This document shows, piece by piece, positions 8,024-15,653 of a stretch of DNA of 21,806 nucleotides. Source of the stretch: Akkermansiaceae bacterium UBA3385 (GTDB taxonomy: Bacteria > Verrucomicrobiota > Verrucomicrobiia > Verrucomicrobiales > Akkermansiaceae); the NCBI GenBank assembly GCA_002358905.1, contig DEPT01000040.1:1-21806 (forward strand), written 5' to 3'. The translations under genes and the position numbers were made by a program. The notes under the pieces are model-generated. The model saw only the letters and a list, made by a program, of their open reading frames with translations, was not told the DNA's origin and did no database searches. The stretch's first letter is position 1, and each line of letters starts with the position of its first letter.

Positions 8024-9169
8024 ATGCCTGAGAAATACACAGAAGGCCCGATAGCAGAACGCATCGCCCGAATTGGAGACCAGTTTGCCGTGAGCGGTGA
8101 TTTCCTTTATGGTGAGGAACTCCGCAACGGCCACATCAACACCACCTACCGCGCCTGCTACCGTGCAGAAGATGGTCAGGAAGACCGCTACATTCTGCAG
8201 CGTATCAACGAATATGTGTTCAAGGACCCGGCACAGGTCATGCGCAATGTGGAAAAAGTGACCCGCCACATTACCTGGAAACTCCTGCGCCGCCGCCGCG
8301 ATGCCGCCGGCCAGACCCTGAACCTCTTCCCCGCACGTGGTGGCCGCAACTACATCATCCTGCCGGAAGAAGGCGGTATGTGGCGCTGCTACAACAACAT
8401 CGAAGGCACACACACCTACGATGTGGTGGAAAACACCCGCCAGGCATACCAGGCAGGCTTTGCATTCGGTTCTTTCCAGGACCTTATCTGCGATATGAAC
8501 CCGGAGGATATCAAGGAATCCATTCCGGATTTCCACAACACCCCCAAGCGCTATGCCGACTTGCTCAAGAGCGTGGAGGCAGACGTGAAAGGCCGCGTTG
8601 CCAACTGCCAGGCTGAGCTCGAATTGCTCAAGAGCTGGGAAGACCGCTACTCCCGCATCACAGACATGCTCGCAAGCGGTGAAATTCCTACCCGCATCAC
8701 CCACAACGATACCAAAATCAACAACGTGATGCTGGATTCCGAAACGGATGATGCCGTGTGCGTGATTGACCTGGACACCGTCATGCCCGGCTCCGTGCTT
8801 TACGACTTCGGCGACATGGTGCGCACGGCCACCTGCATGGCCCGAGAGGACGAGGAGGACCTCTCCAAAGTGAAAATGGAAATGCCCTTCTTTGAATCCC
8901 TGGCGGAAGGCTACCTGGATGCCGCACACAATTTCCTGACCATGAAGGAAGTGGAATTCATGCCCTTTGCCGGCTGGCTCATTACCACCGAAATCGGTAT
9001 CCGATTCCTGACCGACTACCTGGACGGCGACTTGTATTTCCGCACCGAAAAACCCGAACACAACCTGATTCGTGCCCGCAACCAGTTCAAACTGGCTCAG
9101 AGTATCGACAGCCAGGTCATCTCCATGGGGAAATACGTGCGCCGTCTCATGAAATCATACAGCAAATAA
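8024..9169 (+). CDS. nahK: N-acetylhexosamine 1-kinase-like phosphotransferase (APH fold)
   Basis: The protein (381 residues) belongs to the aminoglycoside phosphotransferase/choline kinase fold and most resembles NahK. NahK phosphorylates GlcNAc and GalNAc at C1 with ATP in the galacto-N-biose/lacto-N-biose pathway. Its catalytic loop is ITHNDTKINNVML with H227, D229 and N234, and the metal-binding segment is VIDLDTVMPGS with D249 and D251, followed by YDFGDMVR. The N-terminal lobe contains NGHINTTYR and YILQRIN, typical of nucleotide binding in the fold. It is cytoplasmic, with no signal peptide. The upstream region is pyrimidine-rich with no Shine-Dalgarno. Its stop (TAA) shares one base with the next ATG (TAATG), indicating coupling. 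Substrate specificity is inferred; a related hexose kinase activity remains possible. Confidence 0.78.
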   Translation: MPEKYTEGPIAERIARIGDQFAVSGDFLYGEELRNGHINTTYRACYRAEDGQEDRYILQRINEYVFKDPAQVMRNVEKVTRHITWKLLRRRRDAAGQTLNLFPARGGRNYIILPEEGGMWRCYNNIEGTHTYDVVENTRQAYQAGFAFGSFQDLICDMNPEDIKESIPDFHNTPKRYADLLKSVEADVKGRVANCQAELELLKSWEDRYSRITDMLASGEIPTRITHNDTKINNVMLDSETDDAVCVIDLDTVMPGSVLYDFGDMVRTATCMAREDEEDLSKVKMEMPFFESLAEGYLDAAHNFLTMKEVEFMPFAGWLITTEIGIRFLTDYLDGDLYFRTEKPEHNLIRARNQFKLAQSIDSQVISMGKYVRRLMKSYSK

Positions 9170-10128
9170 TGCGTTTTCTTTTTCAGACTCTGCTGCTGGC
9201 ATGCAGCCTGCTCTGGGTTCCTTCACAGGTAACTGCGGGGGAATCCATGACTCTGGATGCAGTGAAAACAGCGTTCAATAACACCAAGGTCTTTGAAAAC
9301 GCAGTCTGCATCCTGCACGATGGCTGGCATATCGCTTTCATTTCCCACAATGGAAAAGAAATCAATGCGGCCATCATCATCGAACAGAAAAACACGGATG
9401 ACCACGAGCACAACCTGTCAGAGACAGTTAGTCGTGTAGCCGAACTGGTAGGTATGGATTCCCCGGAATCCATGGATTTCGAGGAAAGCGAAACCGATTG
9501 TTCCCTGCTGGTAAACCAATCCGTGATAAGTGATTTGGGTGATGATGCAAACCACGTTTTCGATGGCAGCCCGCTGGCAGCCATGGCCTACCTGCTGAAG
9601 GAGGAATATTTCTGCATTCACAGCATACAGCCCAACGGTTTCATTCACTGGAAAACGATAAAGAAGAGCGGTGTGGACATCCTGATGCCCATGGCCGGCA
9701 ACAAACTGGGGGCTATTGAAGTGACCGGTCGCCAGCAAATGAACGAATACGCCGCCGAAGTGCTGGCAGACAAACTGGGACTGGGTAAAAACAATGTTCC
9801 CGGAGCTTCCCGTGCTGCACTGTGTCCGCAACTGCGCTGCACCATGGTGCCCTACATGAACTCCAAAAGCAACGTGCTCCTGGCCCGCACCGACCGGCGC
9901 GCCGTCATCGGCAAACGCCAGGCAGTTGCCCAATTGCTGACCAACCGGAACGAAGGAGCCCTTTCCTACCCTTCCAAAGCTTCTGACTGGCCTGAGGTGA
10001 AGACCGAAGAAGAAGTGGAGGAGGAAACAGAGAAAGAGCCCGAGGCACCTGCCCAGAAAGCCGAGCCTCCCCGCCTGACTCCGGAAGCCGCCAGGGAGGC
10101 CTACATCAAACTTATCCAGGCCCTGTAA
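9169..10128 (+). CDS. Secreted protein of unknown function, coupled to the kinase
   Basis: This 319-residue protein has a signal peptide (MRFLFQTLLLACSLLW..., likely cut after VTA at residue 24). The mature part includes AVCILHDGWHIAFISHNGKEI, FCIHSIQPNGFIHWKTIKK and IKKSGVDILMPMAGNKLGAIEV. Near the C terminus is a strongly acidic Glu-rich stretch (about 280-292), then a Pro/Ala segment and a short helix (LTPEAAREAYIKLIQAL). I do not recognise the family. The start overlaps the stop of the NahK-like gene by one base, and the gene ends just before a strong terminator, so the three genes from 7134 form one unit. A link to amino-sugar use is suggested only by this coupling. Confidence 0.82.
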   Translation: MRFLFQTLLLACSLLWVPSQVTAGESMTLDAVKTAFNNTKVFENAVCILHDGWHIAFISHNGKEINAAIIIEQKNTDDHEHNLSETVSRVAELVGMDSPESMDFEESETDCSLLVNQSVISDLGDDANHVFDGSPLAAMAYLLKEEYFCIHSIQPNGFIHWKTIKKSGVDILMPMAGNKLGAIEVTGRQQMNEYAAEVLADKLGLGKNNVPGASRAALCPQLRCTMVPYMNSKSNVLLARTDRRAVIGKRQAVAQLLTNRNEGALSYPSKASDWPEVKTEEEVEEETEKEPEAPAQKAEPPRLTPEAAREAYIKLIQAL

Positions 10129-10150
10129 CGTAAGGCACAGGCTTAATAAA

Positions 10151-10183
10151 CAAAAAGCGCAGTCTCAATGACTGCGCTTTTTG
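10151..10183. terminator. Bidirectional intrinsic terminator
   Basis: A perfect 14-bp stem (CAAAAAGCGCAGTC at 10151-10164, GACTGCGCTTTTTG at 10170-10183) has a five-base loop and T-tracts on both strands. It lies between convergent genes, 22 bases after the 10128 stop and two bases after the stop of the minus-strand thioredoxin-like gene, so it can serve both. Confidence 0.92.
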
Positions 10184-10185
10184 TT

Positions 10186-11145
10186 TTACTTGATTTCTCC
10201 GCGTTCTACCGCAGGCAATATGTTATTCTCATAATGCTCCACGGCAGTCTTGAGACGCGGGGCCAGGCGGGAATCCGGGGCGGCCTCATAGGCTTTCTTG
10301 TAGGATTCGTACACGTCCTTGTAGCGGCGCTGGAACACATAGGTATCGCCAAGAGCACGCCAGGCCATCTGGGCCAGCTCAGGCTCCAGCTCCGGAGTCT
10401 CCAGATACTTGAGGAGCATATCAATATTACCCTGCATGGCTTCCGGCTGGCGGTTATTCCGCAGATGGTCAAAAATAACCTTCAGCGCAGCATCCTGCTT
10501 GCGGTAATTATCGAAGCGGGTCAGCACGCGGGCATAGCCCAGGGTGTTCTGGGGATCCAGGGCATTGATTTCGTTCACAATGTCCACGTATTTATCGCGG
10601 CAGTTCTCAGGAATGGCATTCAGGCCCTCTGCCAGGGCAGTGGCACGCTCCATGCCCTGCAGGTCTGCAGCACGGGCGAAAGCAGCATCGCGGGTAATGC
10701 GCACAGCAGCGGCGGCTTCCAGCGCTTTCAGATAATCTGCCGTAGTGCGGCGTGCACCGGCAACCTGGGCATACGGAAGGCCCTTTTCATCCAGCAGCAG
10801 TACGGTGGGCAGGCCGGTTTCGATGCGGTGGTGCACCAGCAGCTTTTCGTTAGCATTGCGCTGTTCTGCAGGAATAGCCGCCACTGCGGAAGGCAGACGC
10901 GGGAAAATCACCTCCACCAGCACATATTTATCACCCACAGCCTTTTCAAACTCGGGGGTCTCCATAATCTTTGTGCGCAGGTGAATGCAGGGCGGACACC
11001 ATTCCTTGCCCGTGAACTCCAGCATAATATCGCGCCCCTCCTTCTGGGCAATCGGCAGAGCGGCTTCCACATTAGCTGCCTGCGGCAGAGCCCAGGCGCA
11101 TCCTGCCAAGGCTCCCATCGTCATAAGAATGGTAGAGAATTTCAT
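10186..11145 (-). CDS. Exported thioredoxin-fold protein with CPPC motif and TPR-like tail
   Basis: I place the start at the ATG at 11145 (319 residues), where a signal sequence begins (MKFSTILMTMGALAGCAWA). The longer frame to 11196 adds 17 non-signal residues. LAGC at 13-16 fits a lipobox, so it may be a lipoprotein with Cys16 as the anchor; cleavage after AWA is the alternative. A thioredoxin-like domain follows with EFTGKEWCPPC (Cys50, Cys53) and the cis-Pro loop GLPTVLLLDEKG. The C-terminal half is helical, and the segment AWRALGDTYVFQRRYKDVYE near residue 260 fits a TPR. It probably acts in periplasmic thiol redox chemistry or as a protein-binding disulfide reductase; the partner is unknown. 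It is the only gene of its transcription unit. Confidence 0.85.
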   Translation of the reverse strand: MKFSTILMTMGALAGCAWALPQAANVEAALPIAQKEGRDIMLEFTGKEWCPPCIHLRTKIMETPEFEKAVGDKYVLVEVIFPRLPSAVAAIPAEQRNANEKLLVHHRIETGLPTVLLLDEKGLPYAQVAGARRTTADYLKALEAAAAVRITRDAAFARAADLQGMERATALAEGLNAIPENCRDKYVDIVNEINALDPQNTLGYARVLTRFDNYRKQDAALKVIFDHLRNNRQPEAMQGNIDMLLKYLETPELEPELAQMAWRALGDTYVFQRRYKDVYESYKKAYEAAPDSRLAPRLKTAVEHYENNILPAVERGEIK

Positions 11146-11221
11146 ATCAGTTAGATAGGTTTGACTATACTTTAGCCTATTCTGCTCAATTTGCAATCTA
11201 AATTTTTCAAGATTTCTGATT

Positions 11222-11358
11222 TCGGCGTAGTCAGAAGTCCTTCATCGGTTATGTTTACGGGACTTCCGTCTTCGATGCTACGCAGCTACGCCGAGACAGG
11301 CAAGTCCCATGCTCCGAAGATTTGCGCCCCCGACAAACCGCCATTTCTGGCTGCCGCA
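11222..11358. repeat. Dispersed repeat family 2, copy A
   Basis: This noncoding stretch shares two blocks with 15654-15732: CGGTTATGTT followed by CGGGA, and a longer block around CCGAAGATTTGCGCCCC (11303-11337). Copy A has an extra segment between the blocks. It contains nested inverted repeats: TCGGCGTAG (11222-11230) with CTACGCCGA (11286-11294), GAAGTCC (11234-11240) with GGACTTC (11260-11266), and GGGACTT (11259-11265) alternatively with AAGTCCC (11302-11308). The competing pairings could give two folds. Confidence 0.65.
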
Positions 11359-11380
11359 ACCTGCTTCCTGTGCTGTTCTG

Positions 11381-11446
11381 ATTCCCGAAAATCGGGAATA
11401 CCACTCCCGATTTTCGGGAATCAGAGTGCAGAAATGGGTACAGAAA
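11381..11446. repeat. 66-bp direct repeat, copy A, with 17-bp hairpin
   Basis: A perfect inverted repeat (ATTCCCGAAAATCGGGA at 11381-11397 and its complement at 11405-11421, loop ATACCAC) is followed by CAGAAATGGGTACAGAAA. The whole unit matches 12699-12764 at 57 of 66 positions in the same orientation. Its last 26 bases are the end of the ATPase gene. Confidence 0.85.
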
Positions 11447-12656
11447 CAGCCCCAAAAGGCATGGGGCGGAGTTCATCCGCAGTACACAGAAGAACAGGAG
11501 GTTGCAAGCTGGCCCAAGAGGCTACCGGCAGGGTGCGGCACCACCGCAGATCAGTATCCCTGGGAGAGGAACTTCGCTTCACTTCTATGGGATAAATCTT
11601 TGACTCCTCCTCGATAATGAAATCCACCTCGGCACCATCGTGCGAACGATAATAGGAAATAGTGGGACGTACGCCAGCGTTGGCATAACTGCGCATCAAC
11701 TGTCCATAGACCCATGTTTCCAGAATAGCCCCGGCAAAGGTACTTTCCATAAGCGATTCGGGGCTGCGCCACCCGGCCAGCCAGCAGCACAGGCCGGTAT
11801 CTGTAAAATAGAGTTTGGGGGTCTTAGCCAGGCGTTTAATGGTGTTCACGTGATAGGGCTCCAGCAGCTCTACCACGCCGGAGGCCTGCAGAATGGATAT
11901 CCAGGCCGCAGCTGTTTTAGGGGAAACATCGGCATCTCTAGCCAGGTCACTATATACAAGCTGCTGCCCGGTGCGCATGGCGGCGGAGCGCATCAGACGT
12001 ACGAAAGCTGCTTCATTGCCCACCTGGGTGAGCTGCCGCACATCGCGTTCCACATAGGTCTGCACGTAATCCCGGAAGAAATCATACCAGGGGATGCGGG
12101 ATTTGGCGAGTTCAGGGTACCCGCCGCGGAAAATACGCTTATAGAGTTCTGCTAAAGAACACACCGCATTCTGGCATAGCCCGGGTTTCACATTGGCAGG
12201 GGAAAAGGCAACTGACTGAGCTTCCCCATAGAGCTCCTTCTGAGAGAGAGTATACAAATCAATGATTCCGATTCGTCCAGCCAGGGTTTCGCTTACGCCT
12301 TTCATCATGTGAAAACGCTGTGAACCTGTCAGCCAGTACATGCCTGGCCGGCGGTCTTCATCCACCTTCATCTTGATTGCGCGGAATAACTCCGGGGTGT
12401 ACTGGATTTCATCGATGCAGAGCGGCGTGCCATGTGCCTCCAGGAACCCAGAAGGATCCTTCCGAGCGAAATCCAGCTGCTGGAAATCATCTAAAGTAAT
12501 ATAGCGCATGCCCTCCGGCAGCAGATGCCGCAGCAGGGTGGATTTGCCTACCTGTCTTGCACCGGTCAGCAGAATGCAAGGATAATATTCCGTTAATTCC
12601 AGAATCTTGCCTGCTACACTTCGTTCCAGGTAATTCTTTTTGGCGCCCTTATTCAT
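11421..12656 (-). CDS. COG1373-type AAA ATPase with DUF4143-like C terminus
   Basis: The 411-residue protein has a Walker A motif GARQVGKST (32-40), a Walker B with TPLCIDEIQ (D82, E83), a sensor-like YWLTGSQRF and an FRGGYPEL segment. An AGAILETWVYGQL motif follows, then a nuclease-like C-terminal domain with GAEVDFII (D345) and YPIEVKRS (E358-K360). This order is that of the widespread COG1373/DUF4143 ATPases, whose cellular role is not established. The final residues (VSVPISAL) and the stop are encoded inside a dispersed repeat, and a second copy of that repeat lies just upstream of the gene. No partner toxin or antitoxin gene is adjacent. No Shine-Dalgarno is present. The flanking repeats suggest acquisition or loss as a unit. 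Confidence 0.9.
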   Translation of the reverse strand: MNKGAKKNYLERSVAGKILELTEYYPCILLTGARQVGKSTLLRHLLPEGMRYITLDDFQQLDFARKDPSGFLEAHGTPLCIDEIQYTPELFRAIKMKVDEDRRPGMYWLTGSQRFHMMKGVSETLAGRIGIIDLYTLSQKELYGEAQSVAFSPANVKPGLCQNAVCSLAELYKRIFRGGYPELAKSRIPWYDFFRDYVQTYVERDVRQLTQVGNEAAFVRLMRSAAMRTGQQLVYSDLARDADVSPKTAAAWISILQASGVVELLEPYHVNTIKRLAKTPKLYFTDTGLCCWLAGWRSPESLMESTFAGAILETWVYGQLMRSYANAGVRPTISYYRSHDGAEVDFIIEEESKIYPIEVKRSSSPRDTDLRWCRTLPVASWASLQPPVLLCTADELRPMPFGAVSVPISAL

Positions 12657-12665
12657 CTTGGTGAC

Positions 12666-12694
12666 ATCATCGCATTCAAGGTGTAATTAGTCAA
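12666..12694 (-). promoter_or_regulatory. Possible ATPase promoter
   Basis: On the minus strand -35 TTGACT (12689-12694), a 17-base spacer and a weak -10 GATGAT (12666-12671) lie nine bases before the ATG at 12656. The -35 box is good but the -10 box is poor. The -35 box sits four bases from repeat copy B. Confidence 0.4.
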
Positions 12695-12698
12695 GTAA

Positions 12699-12764
12699 AT
12701 TCCCGAAAATCGGGAGTGCTATTCCTGATTTTCGGGAATTTGAGGGCAGAAATGGGCACAGAAA
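12699..12764. repeat. 66-bp direct repeat, copy B
   Basis: This is the second copy of the unit at 11381-11446, in the same orientation and of the same length, with nine substitutions. The left arm ATTCCCGAAAATCGGGA is identical. The right arm carries one change that leaves a G-T wobble in the hairpin. It lies between the ATPase promoter region and the fhs terminator. Confidence 0.85.
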
Positions 12765-12792
12765 AACCCCCGCCTGAGTGTTCAGGCGGGGG
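12762..12792 (-). terminator. Intrinsic terminator of fhs
   Basis: An 11-bp GC-rich stem (CCCCCGCCTGA at 12767-12777, TCAGGCGGGGG at 12782-12792) has a four-base loop. Read on the minus strand it is followed by TTTTT (12762-12766). It begins 37 bases after the fhs stop. Confidence 0.9.
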
Positions 12793-12829
12793 GAGGATAA
12801 TGAGTATTGCAACCGTGGGGAGGGCTGAA

Positions 12830-14464
12830 TCAGCCCTTCATGCCGGTGATGATGCCATCGGCAGATACCTTGATATCGCAGGCGGCGGGTACCTTGGGCA
12901 GGGCGGGCATGCGCATGATATCGCCGCAGAGGGCTACCAGGAAGCCGGCACCGTTGGCGATTTCGAAGTCGCGCACAGTCACGGTGAAGCCCGTGGGGCG
13001 GCCCAGGAGGCCGGCGTTGTCGGAGAGGGAGTTCTGGGTCTTGGCCATGCAGATAGGCAGGTCGGTGAGACCATTCTTGGCCATGAGGGCCAGCTTCTTC
13101 TGGGCGGGCTTGGTGAGCACCAGGCCATCGGCGCCGTAAATCTTGCGGGCAATGGTGGTCATGCGTTCTTCCACGCTCAGGTCGAGGCTGTACAGGCATT
13201 CAAAGGGCTCGTATTCAGACTGCATGCTGGCCAGCACGGTTTCAGCCAGTTCGGTGGAGCCGGCGCCACCCTTGCCGAATACATCGGCCACGGCGCAGCC
13301 AACGCCCATTTCAGCGCACATGGCCTTCACCTCGGCGATTTCTTCCTCAGTATCCGTGGCGGCAAAGAGGTTGATGGCCACGGTGACGGGGCGCTTGTAG
13401 AGGCGGGCGCTTTCGATGTGGGCAGCCAGATTCACCAGACCACGGCGCACTGCCTCAGCATTCGGGGTTTCCAGGTCGGTCTTGGCCACACCGCCGTGCA
13501 TCTTGAGGGCGCGGATGGTGGCCACGATGACGATGGCATCCGGGGAGAGACCGCTCTGGCGGCACTTGATATCCAGGAACTTCTCGGCACCCAGGTCAAA
13601 GGCGAAACCGGCTTCGGTCACGGCGTAGTCGGCGCAGGAAAGGGCCATCTTGGTGGCGATGACGGAGTTGCAGCCGTGGGCAATGTTGGCGAAAGGACCA
13701 CCATGCACGAAGGCAGGCACACCCTCCAGGCTCTGCACCAGGTTGGGGTTCACAGCTTCCTTCAGAATAGCCAGCAGAGCATCGGTCACACCCAGTTCGC
13801 GGGCATACACGGCCTCATCATCGGCGGTGAAACCGATGACCATATTGTCCAGGCGGCGGCGCAGGTCATCGCGGTCCTCGGCCAGGCAGAAGCAGGCCAT
13901 GATTTCGGAGGCGGGGGTGATATTGAAGCCGTCCTCGCGGGGTACGCCGTTCTTGTTCAGGCCTACCACAATCTGGCGCAGGGCGCGGTCGTTCATATCC
14001 ATCACGCGCTTCCAGGTTACCTTGTTCTGGTCCAGGCGGGTGGTCTTGTAGAAGAGTGCGTTGTCAATTACAGCGGCCAGCAGGTTGTTGGCGGCAGTGA
14101 TGGCGGGGAAGTCGCCGGTGAAGCCGAGGTTGATACTCTCGCCCGGGGTGATGCTGGAAGCACCGCCACCCGTGGCACCGCCCTTGCGGCCGAACACCGG
14201 GCCCATGGAAGGTTCACGCAGAGCAAGGCACACCTTCTGACCCACTGCCTGCAACCCCTGAGCCAGACCTATGGAAACCGTGGTCTTGCCCTCGCCGGCA
14301 GGGGTGGGAGTCAGGGCGCTCACCAGAATCAGGCGGCCGCGCTTGCGGTCCTGCTTCAGAACCTCCAGACTCACCTTGGCCTTGTCATAGCCGTAGGGAA
14401 TCACATACTTCTCATCCAGCCCAAGCTTGGCTGCCATCTGTGCAGTAAAAGACGTATCTGCCAT
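12830..14464 (-). CDS. fhs: Formate-tetrahydrofolate ligase
   Basis: This enzyme joins formate to tetrahydrofolate using ATP to make 10-formyl-tetrahydrofolate for purine and one-carbon metabolism. The 544-residue protein is near the family's usual length. It shows the P-loop TPTPAGEGKTT (52-62), REPSMGPVFGRKGGATGGG, INLGFTGDFPAI, PAFVHGGPFANIAHGCNS and TEAGFAFDLGAEKF, all family hallmarks. I start it at the ATG at 14464 (MADTSFTAQ). The frame reaches 14530, but those 22 residues are not family-like, and a good promoter lies between. The -10 box is seven bases before this ATG, so the mRNA is predicted to be leaderless. It is transcribed alone, with its own terminator. Confidence 0.96.
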   Translation of the reverse strand: MADTSFTAQMAAKLGLDEKYVIPYGYDKAKVSLEVLKQDRKRGRLILVSALTPTPAGEGKTTVSIGLAQGLQAVGQKVCLALREPSMGPVFGRKGGATGGGASSITPGESINLGFTGDFPAITAANNLLAAVIDNALFYKTTRLDQNKVTWKRVMDMNDRALRQIVVGLNKNGVPREDGFNITPASEIMACFCLAEDRDDLRRRLDNMVIGFTADDEAVYARELGVTDALLAILKEAVNPNLVQSLEGVPAFVHGGPFANIAHGCNSVIATKMALSCADYAVTEAGFAFDLGAEKFLDIKCRQSGLSPDAIVIVATIRALKMHGGVAKTDLETPNAEAVRRGLVNLAAHIESARLYKRPVTVAINLFAATDTEEEIAEVKAMCAEMGVGCAVADVFGKGGAGSTELAETVLASMQSEYEPFECLYSLDLSVEERMTTIARKIYGADGLVLTKPAQKKLALMAKNGLTDLPICMAKTQNSLSDNAGLLGRPTGFTVTVRDFEIANGAGFLVALCGDIMRMPALPKVPAACDIKVSADGIITGMKG

Positions 14465-14471
14465 GCGATGG

Positions 14472-14500
14472 ATGATAACACACTTACGCCCACATGGCAA
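14472..14500 (-). promoter_or_regulatory. fhs promoter, predicted leaderless
   Basis: On the minus strand -35 TTGCCA (14495-14500), a 17-base spacer and -10 TATCAT (14472-14477) are seen. Only seven bases separate the -10 box from the ATG at 14464. The promoter supports the shorter fhs start. Confidence 0.65.
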
Positions 14501-14517
14501 GCGCGGAATCACGGCGC

Positions 14518-14961
14518 TCAGTTCCGGCATTTGAGAAAAATCATATACAGGATTGGCAGTATCACTAATGATAATACCAGGTTTATAATCACCAGTAAAA
14601 TACCACCTGATATGATTTGGTGAAAATCAGCATATTTCACCGCCGGGCCAATTTGCATCACGCCCCCGGTCAGAAAGGCGCAAGCGCAACTTGCACCAAG
14701 CCATTTCAAGAGGTAGTAATCCATCCTGCTGCTCTGCCGGGGCGAGAAGAAACGCAGCATCAGCCAGGCGGATACTACATTGGGAAATAATGGGATATTC
14801 ACCAGCAGGAAGTAACCTTCATCTGCTGTATGCCTTAGAAAATGGTGTCCCAGCGCCGCATCCACCATCCAGAATACCAGAGCCAGTGACACCGCCGCCA
14901 CGGCTATGGCAAAGATGGTTTGCCATAATCTTAATACGGTCTGGGGAGACTTGCAGCTCAT
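14518..14961 (-). CDS. Four-helix membrane protein of unknown function
   Basis: This 147-residue protein is almost entirely hydrophobic, with four likely transmembrane segments at about 13-36, 49-70, 82-103 and 117-142. A short basic loop (PRQSSRMDYY) lies between the second and third. I do not recognise a family. Its ATG overlaps the stop of the PH-domain protein by four bases (ATGA), so the two are almost certainly cotranscribed and translationally coupled, and may form one complex. It ends 53 bases before the fhs start; no terminator lies between, so some read-through into fhs is possible. Confidence 0.8.
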   Translation of the reverse strand: MSCKSPQTVLRLWQTIFAIAVAAVSLALVFWMVDAALGHHFLRHTADEGYFLLVNIPLFPNVVSAWLMLRFFSPRQSSRMDYYLLKWLGASCACAFLTGGVMQIGPAVKYADFHQIISGGILLVIINLVLSLVILPILYMIFLKCRN

Positions 14962-15488
14962 GTCTGCAGTGCTTTTTCCAGAGCTTCGCGGAAATCGGGG
15001 CGCATGTAGTAGATACCACGGGTAATGTGCTCGTGGCGGTGGGGTCCATCTTCCCAGTCATCGAAAACGTAAGAAGAGAGGCCATCTCTGTAATCGATGC
15101 GTTGGGCCTTGGCCAGGATTTCCAGTGGCCACTGGCGCACACGGTTACTGAACACACGAGCCTTGATGATGCGGCGGTCGGTAAGCACATAGCTGGTGTG
15201 GCGTAACATGTAGCCACGCAAAGGCGGCACCACCAGCAGAAGCAGAGCTATAAGAAACACCACTTCCTTCGGGAAAGCAGCAGTCAGGAACATGGCCCAA
15301 TCCGGCAGCGGAATGCCTGGTGCGCCGAAGTGGAACCACAGAGCCAGCCCCAGCAGAATGAGCCCCGGCACAATACGGGAAAGAAACACCCCGCGGAAGA
15401 AAACCAACCGGGGGCTCCCTGCCCACAGCACACGTTCACCCGCCTGCAAATTCCGCTCCACCCACGAATGTAAACCTGCTTTATCCAT
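14958..15488 (-). CDS. Membrane protein with bacterial PH-like domain
   Basis: The 176-residue protein begins with a soluble segment (about 1-30) containing GERVLWAGSPRL, the entry strand typical of bacterial PH/DUF304 proteins. Two transmembrane helices follow (about 39-54 and 76-90). The conserved YVLTDRRIIKARVFSNRVRQWPL lies at about 100-120, then a C-terminal strand-helix region ending in a helix (FREALEKALQ). Such proteins are integral membrane proteins of mostly unknown role. It is the first gene of a two-gene unit with the four-helix protein at 14518. Its ATG is six bases after a likely -10 box, and no Shine-Dalgarno is present. Confidence 0.82.
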   Translation of the reverse strand: MDKAGLHSWVERNLQAGERVLWAGSPRLVFFRGVFLSRIVPGLILLGLALWFHFGAPGIPLPDWAMFLTAAFPKEVVFLIALLLLVVPPLRGYMLRHTSYVLTDRRIIKARVFSNRVRQWPLEILAKAQRIDYRDGLSSYVFDDWEDGPHRHEHITRGIYYMRPDFREALEKALQT

Positions 15489-15494
15489 ACCATC

Positions 15495-15522
15495 AATGTA
15501 GCACAGCGGCAGCGTAAGACAA
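15495..15522 (-). promoter_or_regulatory. Promoter of the PH-domain/four-helix pair, predicted leaderless
   Basis: On the minus strand -35 TTGTCT (15517-15522), a 16-base spacer and -10 TACATT (15495-15500) are seen, six bases before the ATG at 15488. Confidence 0.55.
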
Positions 15523-15653
15523 GTTAAATCGGCTGTTATATTTATTTTTCAGGCGATTCTGCTGAACTTCCGGATGAAAAGCTGTTCCGTGTAACCAGTG
15601 GTGATTTGGCGAGGCCGCTGGTTTTATTCGGAACGAGGGACCTTAGCCCCACA

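Noticed and set aside
7955..9061. Minus-strand frame of 368 codons
   Set aside because: It is antisense to the NahK-like kinase, which has intact catalytic motifs.
11191..11617. Small plus- and minus-strand frames containing KICAP and PIFGN residues
   Set aside because: They are translations of the dispersed repeats. Similar residues arise at 12687-13199 and 15542-15772 from other repeat copies, which points to repeats, not proteins.
11421..12656. The ATPase as part of a toxin-antitoxin or defence system
   Set aside because: No partner gene lies next to it; its neighbours are repeats, a thioredoxin-like gene and fhs. COG1373 ATPases have no established defence role.
11381..12764. CRISPR array
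   Set aside because: There are only two copies, about 1.3 kb apart with a gene between, and no regular spacers or cas genes.
12716..14623. Plus-strand frame of 635 codons
   Set aside because: It is antisense to fhs and starts inside a repeat and the fhs terminator. The residues are His/Gly-rich with no domain signature.
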